Assembly (NCBI GenBank): GCA_025716855.1
Contig: JAIXMQ010000080.1
Coordinates: forward strand, 1 to 64,000
Direction of reading: 5' to 3'
DNA length: 64,000 nucleotides
DNA from: Pilaira anomala
Taxonomy: Eukaryota; Mucoromycota; Mucoromycetes; Mucorales; Mucoraceae
Below, in pieces: positions 57,692 to 64,000 of this stretch. Both the position numbers and the translations under genes were made by a program. Every line of letters begins with the position of its first letter. Position 1 is the stretch's first letter. The notes below the pieces were generated by a model. It searched no databases and was not told where the DNA came from. It saw only the letters and a list, made by a program, of their open reading frames with translations.

Positions 57692-59577
57692 ATGTTGACT
57701 TATATGGAAGTTCACTTGTATTTTACATTACCAGTCATTGGGTTACTCTTTTATATTCTGAAACCATTTCACTCCAAGCAAGATAACCTGAAATATCAGT
57801 TTTTGACCTTTATGGCAGTTTCAACAGCGTCTATTTGGGATAACTATATTGTGTATCATAAAGCTTGGTCTTACTGTCCTACCTGTGTTGTTGCTGTCAT
57901 TGGTTATGTACCTCTGGAAGAATACATGTTCTTTGTCATTCAAACCTTGATGACTGTCTCCTTTGCTAATTTAGTGATGCGATGGCATTTACCTAACTTC
58001 TCTATCGGGACGAATGTTCCGGTAATACAATCGATATTTATTCGATTTGTACCTATTTTTGGTTTATTGACGGTTGCATATAAAGCTTGGGTAAAGTAAT
58101 ATTAAGTTTAAATTAAATTTGATTCGTATTTATTTATTTATATATATATATTATTTATATACAGTATGCCGCTGTACCAGGTAAACCCCTCTTTTATGGT
58201 GGTTGTATTCTTTGGTATGTATGTCCTGTATTAGCATTACTTTGGTATGGTGCAGGTGAATACATGTTACGTCGTCCATTGGCAGTATTCATATCGATTA
58301 TGGTACCTACGATTTATCTTTGCTGGGTGGATCAAATTGCGATTAGAGCAGGTACATGGTCGATTTCACTTCAAACAAGTACGGGTAAAATGGTCGTACC
58401 CCATTTACCAGTGGAAGAATTTATGTTTTTCTTGATGATTAATGTAGTGCTTGTGTTTGCAACATGTGCAGTGGATCGAGCCCAAGCGGTGATTCATCTT
58501 TACAAGACTGAATCGATTCAACGTCAAAAAAAGACCGAAGCACCCTTTTTATCAAGAATGTCAGAACTTGCTTGGGCATTTTGTTTACCTGATCAAATGT
58601 TGAATGCTGAAACCTTAAAAAACTTGGAAACGAGTTGGGAAATTTTGAAAAAATCTTCTAAATCATTCTATACTGCCTCTGCCGTCTTTTCAAATCATAC
58701 GCGATTGGATCTTGGTGTACTCTATGGTTTTTGTCGTGCAACGGATGATTTATGTGATGATGAAAATGTGTCTGTGATCAAAAGAAAGGAACAATTGGCT
58801 TTAACCCATCAATTTGTGAAAGAATTGTTTAGTCAAAAAACAAATACACCTGTCATTGATTGGGAACTTTATAGTCGTGAATTACCTTCGAATTGTATTA
58901 TGGCCTTTCAATCTTTTACTCGTCTTCGTCATATATTAGAAGTGGATGCAATTCAAGAATTATTAGATGGTTATAAATGGGATTTAGATCGTACACCCAT
59001 CAAGACACAACAAGATCTTTATAAATATTCTGCTTGTGTTGCAAGTAGTGTAGGTGAAATGTGTACTCGTATCTTATTACATCATGATCATCGTGAAAAA
59101 GATGATTGGATTTTGGCTCGTGCACGTGAAATGGGTTTAGTACTTCAATTAACAAATATTGCTCGTGATATTGTGACAGATAGTCAAGAATTAGGTCGTT
59201 GTTATTTACCCAATGAATGGTTATCAAATCAAGAATTAGATTTAATTTCAAAAGGAAAAGTACGTGATATAGGTGAACCAAGATTATTAGAACTTTCAAA
59301 GAGGTTGATCTTTGATGCGGATCGTATGATGGTCATTGCAAATGAAGGTATTGATAAATTACCTCCACATTGTCAAGGTGGTGTGAGAGCCGCTTGTAAT
59401 GTCTATGCTGCTATTGGTGACGTGATCAAGGCAGAAAACACAACTTATCCTACACGTGCTCATATTAAAAGTTTAGGTAGATCTAAAATTGCACTTTTAA
59501 GTGTTTATAATTTATATGAAAAAAACAAACAAAAAAAGACACGTCAAGGAAAGATTCGTAGTTTTATTGTTGAATAA
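57692..59577 (+). CDS. carRP: bifunctional lycopene cyclase / phytoene synthase
   Basis: Two exons, 57692-58090 and 58165-59577, give 603 residues, in line with CarRP/CarRA of Mucorales. The N-terminal R half is a membrane lycopene cyclase made of two related repeats, each with the P-x-E-E motif: PLEEYMFF at about 74-81 and PVEEFMFF at about 215-222, set among several hydrophobic helices. The C-terminal P half is phytoene synthase: [22 protein letters not shown] (first Asp-rich motif) and [21 protein letters not shown] (second motif). It condenses two GGPP to phytoene and later closes the rings of lycopene to beta-carotene. The ATG at 57692 starts the expected [12 protein letters not shown] second Met (M5) is close by. 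Confidence 0.97.
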
Positions 59578-59827
59578 AAAACTAAAAATAAAAGAAAAAA
59601 AACTCTCTATAAAATCACATGATCTTTCTTATTATTATTATTATAACCCGGATTCGAGAAGTACCAAGATTTGATTGGACACTAAAAGAATTCTTCTCGA
59701 CTTTCTGTCAATAAAATTATTTTCTTCTTTTTTTGGAAATAAAAAGGATGGGGGAGGGGGAAACTAAAAAAAAAAAAAAGGGCTTTTTTTTCTTCTTCTT
59801 TTTTTCTTTTTCATAAGCTATTTAAAA

Positions 59828-60748
59828 ATGAACAAATATCCAAATTTACCGTCTATATCCACTTTATTAACTTTACCACCTTCTCCTCCTCGAATTGTAG
59901 TAGAAAATGTTCAACAAGACGATGACGACGAAGAAGGTTATTTAAAATCACCAAATCATCATCATCATGCTAGACTTTCTCCCATGTTATCACCTATCGA
60001 TTCATATCCATCTTCCATCAATAGTTTTTCATCTCCAAATTTAAATCCACAGCAACAACAACAACAACCACAACAGCAACAATTATCTCCTTTACCTGCC
60101 ATGTTATCTTTACCTCCATTACAAGGTGATGATCCACCTCGAAGGCTTCAAAGACATCCTTCCGTCTCTTCCATTACTTCACCTAAACCAACTTATAATT
60201 CATTATGGTCATTATCTTCTACTACTTCTCCTTACTGTACACCAGAACCCATCGTCACTCCACCCTCACCCATGATGTTATCCAGTCGATCTGTTTCACC
60301 TCCAACGAGTGTCGAAAGACCTCCTTTACCACCTTCGACACAAATCGTATTATCCGAATCAGGTCAACCTATTTTAAAACGAAGACGAGGTAGACCACCA
60401 AGTATGCGAGAACCTACGCTTGAAGGAGGCTGGACCTTTTTAACACCTACTGTCTGGGACGTAAATCAACCAACACAACCACAACCACAACAATCACAAC
60501 AACCACAAAATACAACAACAGCAGCAGCAGCCTCAACAGCAGCAGCCACTGATTCGGTGATGAATGGATCTATGGCAGCATTTACAAGTTCAACTATGGA
60601 TATGGTCTTACAAATGCCACGAAAGAAAAGAGGAAGAAAACCAAAAACTCATATTGTAGGTAACTCTTGTTTTGTTTGGAAAGATATCACTGCTTCCAGA
60701 AGATCAACAAAAGTTATCAAGGAACAAAAAGCTGCTTTAAGGAAATAA
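59828..60748 (+). CDS. AT-hook protein, probable chromatin/transcription factor
   Basis: Single-exon gene of 306 residues, mostly low complexity: Pro/Ser-rich (LLTLPPSPPRIVVEN, LSPMLSPIDSYPSS), Gln runs and an Ala/Thr run. Two AT-hook motifs are clear: LKRRRGRPPS (about residues 183-192) and RKKRGRKPKT (about 264-273), each with the G-R-P/K core that inserts in the minor groove of AT-rich DNA. A short ordered-looking C-terminus (GNSCFVWKDITASRRSTKVI) follows. It is a likely nuclear DNA-bending or transcription factor. Its position 250 bp after carRP, on the same strand, does not by itself show a role in carotenoid control. Confidence 0.75.
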   Translation: MNKYPNLPSISTLLTLPPSPPRIVVENVQQDDDDEEGYLKSPNHHHHARLSPMLSPIDSYPSSINSFSSPNLNPQQQQQQPQQQQLSPLPAMLSLPPLQGDDPPRRLQRHPSVSSITSPKPTYNSLWSLSSTTSPYCTPEPIVTPPSPMMLSSRSVSPPTSVERPPLPPSTQIVLSESGQPILKRRRGRPPSMREPTLEGGWTFLTPTVWDVNQPTQPQPQQSQQPQNTTTAAAASTAAATDSVMNGSMAAFTSSTMDMVLQMPRKKRGRKPKTHIVGNSCFVWKDITASRRSTKVIKEQKAALRK

Positions 60749-60939
60749 TAATAAAACTATTTTTGGTGAATATAAAAAAAAAAAAATATAATTTTTTTTT
60801 TTTTTTTTAAGAAGCCGATTTTTTTTTCAGCCCTTTTCAATGTGTAACAAACGAATAAGTTATAATATACTACTTCAGGACTTTTTTTTTTTTTTTTTTT
60901 CTTTTTTGGTTCAAGTTCTTTTTTTTTATTATTTTCGTA

Positions 60940-61917
60940 ATGTTGAAAAGTCGATCCTTGTTTCAAACAACAAAAAGGTTTTATTCTGCTGTACCTTTAT
61001 CTTTCAACAAGTTCTCGATGAAACCTTCGAATGACCCACCTGTCTTAATTTGTCATGGACTCTTTGGCTCAAAACAAAATTGGACTTCTTTAGCCAAAGC
61101 CATGAGTAACCGATTATCCAGAACAGTCTATACGATTGTAAGACAAAAAAAATATGTATATATGTCACTTGAAAACTTATCTTGTTTTTTTTTTTTTTTT
61201 CTTGTGTGTATAGGATCTTCGTAACCATGGTGACAGTCCTCATCGTAATGTTCATACTTATGAAGCCATGTCAAACGATCTGGTCGAGTTCATTTCACAA
61301 GAAGGTATTCAAGATCCAATTTTATTAGGACATTCGATGGGAGGAAAAGCAGTGATGACAGCTGCTTTACAAAACCCAGATAGTGTCTCAAAATTGATCG
61401 TAGTGGATATGCCACCTGTCCCGATGCGTCTCTCGAAAGAATTTGCAAGTTATGTTGAAGCGATGCGAGCGATCGAAAAGGCCAAGCCAAAGAAACAAAG
61501 TGAGGCCGATGCGATTTTAGCAAGATATGAATCCAATGTGGGTGTACGCATGTTCTTATTGACCAATTTAAAACGTAATGAAGAAGGTGAATATAAATTT
61601 CGAGTACCTTATGAAACATTAGGTGGTGCCTTACAAAATATTGGTGGGTTTATTGATCCAAGTATGGTTGAACCCTTTGAGAAACCTACCTTGTTTATTG
61701 CAGGTGGTCATAGTCCTTATTATAAACCATTTCAACAACAAAAGAAAGATATTGATGTCTTGTTTCCTAACTCTGAATTACATGTAGTTGAAGGTGCTGG
61801 ACACTGGGGTAAGTAAAACAAAAGAAAATAAAACTTTTCTTTAAACTAAAACCTTTTTTTTTAGTCCATGCCGAGAAACCAGATACAGTATTAAATTTAA
61901 TTACATCCTTTGTTTAA
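60940..61917 (+). CDS. alpha/beta hydrolase, ABHD11/Imo32-like, mitochondrial
   Basis: Three exons (60940-61137, 61214-61808, 61865-61917) give 281 residues. The N-terminus (MLKSRSLFQTTKRFYSAVPL) is a typical mitochondrial presequence. The core shows the oxyanion segment LICHGLFGSKQNWTSL, DLRNHGDSPH after the first intron, the nucleophile elbow LLGHSMGGKA, and the catalytic His near the end (VVEGAGHWGVHAEKP). This matches ABHD11 and yeast Imo32/Ygr031w. In animals ABHD11 protects lipoylated dehydrogenases; the fungal substrate is unknown. Alternative: generic esterase/lipase. Confidence 0.88.
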
Positions 61918-61984
61918 ATAATTACATTTTAGAAACTTTAGATTCTTGGATTTCCTTTAAAAATTAAACTGGCGATCATGTTCC

Positions 61985-62018
<34 letters not shown>

Positions 62019-63005
62019 CCTTTTTCAGTTTTTTATTTTGTTGTACAACGAGCAAATCCTTTTTATTTTCTTGTGTAATTGTTTATATTTTAGCTTTTCT
62101 ATTATATATTAGTGAGTTAAAATTATTTAAACAATATGTTTCAGGTTTTTGAAATATTCATTATTCCTTTGTAACTAAATTCTTTCTTCTTCTGCTTTTA
62201 CTTATACGGATGATGATGACCTTTTGTCCTCTTTATAATAGGTCAATCACAGATTACCTATTCCTTTAGTATCGTACCACCACCCTCTCTCTTAATTATG
62301 TACCCGCTATTATATAGTTATCAGCTTTAAAATAATCACACCAACGCCATTTTGGCAGAAATGGCGCTTAAAAGTAGTGCAAAAAAAAAAAAAAACAGGT
62401 AGTAGAGAATCAGTCTTGAAATCTAATTCCCCTCCCCCCCCCTTTTTTTTTAAAACCGTTAAGAAGATATGTATTGAAGAAGAGTAACAAGTAGATGATA
62501 ACCATGTGCTGTATAATAGCTACGAGTGATTTTTTTTTTTTTTTTTTTTTTTTTGCATGATCATTTTTTTTACAAGTTAAAAAAAAAAAAAGAAAAGATC
62601 CAATCTACACATTTTGTATGTGGTGCCACAATTGTGGGGCACAAGAAAGTGTTTGGGTAACTACTCTTATAACAGTCTTTTTGCTTGCTTGTGTTTCCCG
62701 AATCATGTTTATTACTTCCTTGCTCGTTAAAGTTTTTCTGTAAAGTACATAAGACAGGATCATCTTTGACGGATTAAATTACCCCCACACTACCTACCAG
62801 CAAATATGTATTTTGTTGTCATTGCATAAACTTTCATTTCATTTGATTACGTAAGTAATGAAACAAGAGCAGTATTATAAAATGATTGTGAAAAGAGTAA
62901 CGAACTTAAATATATATATATACACAAATATTTTTTTTTTTTTAATTACTCTTTATTTTTATTATAAGCAAACAGGATATCTTTTTTTTTTTTTTATGTA
63001 TATAA
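61918..63005. other. convergent 3' spacer between the hydrolase and mad1
   Basis: About 1.1 kb of AT-rich DNA with T-runs (for example 62530-62554) and no supported gene. At 62346-62370 a short palindromic segment reads GCCATTTTGGCAGAAATGGC. Confidence 0.45.
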
Positions 63006-64000
63006 TCAGTTTTCGTCATCTTCATCATCATCATCTAATTCAATGACATTTTGCTCGTTTGTATCGTCACCATTATCATCATTATAGTCATCCTCATCAT
63101 CATCAAATGCCTGTGTTTCTTCATATTCATTGATGTCGTCATCAAATTCTTCTTCTTCATACTCTTCTTCTTCATCTTCCTCGTACTCTTCTTCCACTTC
63201 AGCATCCATATCATTACCGGTAATTTCTCCATTTACATAGTTCTCTGGACTATCCTCTGCCTCAGAGAATACAACAATAGCATGATCTCCAACAACCTCT
63301 TCATGATTTTCATTCATACCTTGATCAAATCTTTCTTCAGATATTTCAATCATATCATCCTCTTGTTCATTCTCTCTTATGTATCCTTCCACTTCTTGTT
63401 CTAATCTACCTTCCTCCTCTCTTTTTGCTTCCTCTCGTACATTGGATCGATATTGAGCAGCAAGATGTAAAGCAGCCGCATGTAAAAAGCCCAAGGTATT
63501 TCGCTCTTCAATGATATACGCATCATAAATATCACCCAGTTCATGTAAATAAAAATCCTTATTTGCACCACAAATACGAAACAAAGATTCATTATTTTCA
63601 GTGTTGTCACCCGATTTCTGAAGGAAATAAAAGTCTCCTTCGACAACGAACGGGGGATCAATGCGAATGATCCCATCACTTCGAAAACTTATTTTGTAGC
63701 CTAATACAGATTGGATTTGGTCCCTCTGATCTTGGACAACATTAATTAAGTTTTGTAATGTACGATCAAGACGTTTTTGAAGTGATTGATTCTTCGCCTT
63801 CAAGGCCTCAATTTCTTTTTGACAGTTGATGAATGTGATCTCCGGTATTTGACTTAAATTCGATTTTCTTAATTCTTCTATTTCAAGTTGTAATCTGTTC
63901 AAGGTGTCTCGACGGATAGCATAATTCGTTGAGGCTGGGTTATCGATGAGTGAGAGGTATCGTCCTTGGAGAGCGGGTACATTTTCTTTATTTGATTCAT
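63006..64000 (-). CDS. mad1: spindle assembly checkpoint protein Mad1 (C-terminal part; runs off the window end)
   Basis: Minus-strand frame open to the window edge, so the 5' part lies outside. The visible protein begins near LQGRYLSLIDNPASTNYAIR then RDTLNRLQLEIEEL, the conserved Mad1 block (L-x-L-x-DNP ... A-I-R-x-x-T-L) just before the C-terminal domain. A coiled coil follows (IEALKAKNQSLQKRLDRTL), then the RWD-like C-terminal domain (DQIQSVLGYKISFRSDGIIR; LGFLHAAALHLAAQYRS). Mad1 brings Mad2 to unattached kinetochores. Beyond the normal end there is a 130-residue tail made mostly of Glu and Asp (EEEYEEDEEEEYEEEEFDDD; ELDDDDEDDEN), unusual for the family. The domain match is by pattern, with moderate-high confidence. 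Confidence 0.76.
   Translation of the reverse strand, partial: ESNKENVPALQGRYLSLIDNPASTNYAIRRDTLNRLQLEIEELRKSNLSQIPEITFINCQKEIEALKAKNQSLQKRLDRTLQNLINVVQDQRDQIQSVLGYKISFRSDGIIRIDPPFVVEGDFYFLQKSGDNTENNESLFRICGANKDFYLHELGDIYDAYIIEERNTLGFLHAAALHLAAQYRSNVREEAKREEEGRLEQEVEGYIRENEQEDDMIEISEERFDQGMNENHEEVVGDHAIVVFSEAEDSPENYVNGEITGNDMDAEVEEEYEEDEEEEYEEEEFDDDINEYEETQAFDDDEDDYNDDNGDDTNEQNVIELDDDDEDDEN

Noticed and set aside
57583..57786. 67-codon plus frame upstream of carRP
   Set aside because: Reads the CT tract as Ser-Leu repeats and overlaps the carRP start in another frame.
63051..63404. 117-codon plus frame rich in Ile/Phe
   Set aside because: Complement of the acidic Glu/Asp codons of the Mad1 tail; looks membrane-like only for that reason.

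Overview
The window is nuclear DNA of a filamentous fungus of the phylum Mucoromycota, most likely a Mucorales species. The evidence is: AT-rich spacers full of long A/T runs; genes with several short (about 50-100 bp) GT-AG introns; and a divergently transcribed phytoene desaturase gene next to a fused lycopene cyclase/phytoene synthase gene, the carB-carRP pair typical of Mucorales. The species cannot be read from the sequence.

Layout. 1-4041 (all on -): 3' part of an FHA-domain protein gene, orotate phosphoribosyltransferase (ura5), and a medium-chain dehydrogenase/reductase like prostaglandin reductase 3. 4440-7500: an accessory stretch with a Tc1/mariner transposase 3' end, an unassigned coding-like relic, and a broken Rpn-like (PD-(D/E)XK) gene. 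8828-14706: a two-RRM protein with a repeated acidic/basic tail, a divergent Rax1-like RGS/membrane protein, ribosomal protein eS26, and a C2H2 zinc-finger protein. 14.7-18.3 kb: a spacer with coding-like remnants and one unidentified spliced gene. 18393-22106: GH38 alpha-mannosidase (Ams1 type).

23.1-27.4 kb is a nested mobile-element island. Two direct ~100 bp MITE copies form its outer ends. Inside each lies an internally deleted Tc1/mariner copy, and these two copies face each other as inverted repeats. Between them are two small divergent unknown genes and a decayed member of a gene family that I believe is multicopy in Mucoromycota; that member is interrupted by a second MITE family. 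The island ends 30 bp past the stop codon of a Zn2Cys6/PAS regulator of the Ert1/AcuK type (27427-28898).

29.1-48.1 kb is housekeeping, all on -: Sec7/BIG-type ARF-GEF, a mitochondrial PPR-like protein, a Pet20-like mitochondrial protein and clathrin heavy chain. A 3.3 kb spacer inside this block (38.4-41.7 kb) holds repeat and relic material. 48.1-55.4 kb is a 7 kb stretch without a recognisable gene; it contains one repeat copy and a group of G-quadruplex-capable tracts. 55.4-61.9 kb: carB (-) and carRP (+) sharing a 437 bp promoter, an AT-hook protein, and an ABHD11-like hydrolase. The window closes inside a Mad1 spindle-checkpoint gene with an unusual acidic C-terminal extension.

Functional links: carRP makes phytoene and cyclises lycopene, while carB carries out the desaturations between those steps, so the two genes cover the route to beta-carotene. 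Sec7 and clathrin heavy chain both act in trans-Golgi vesicle formation. I identified no tRNA, rRNA or CRISPR array. All exon limits were read by hand from splice signals and frame continuity, without transcript data.
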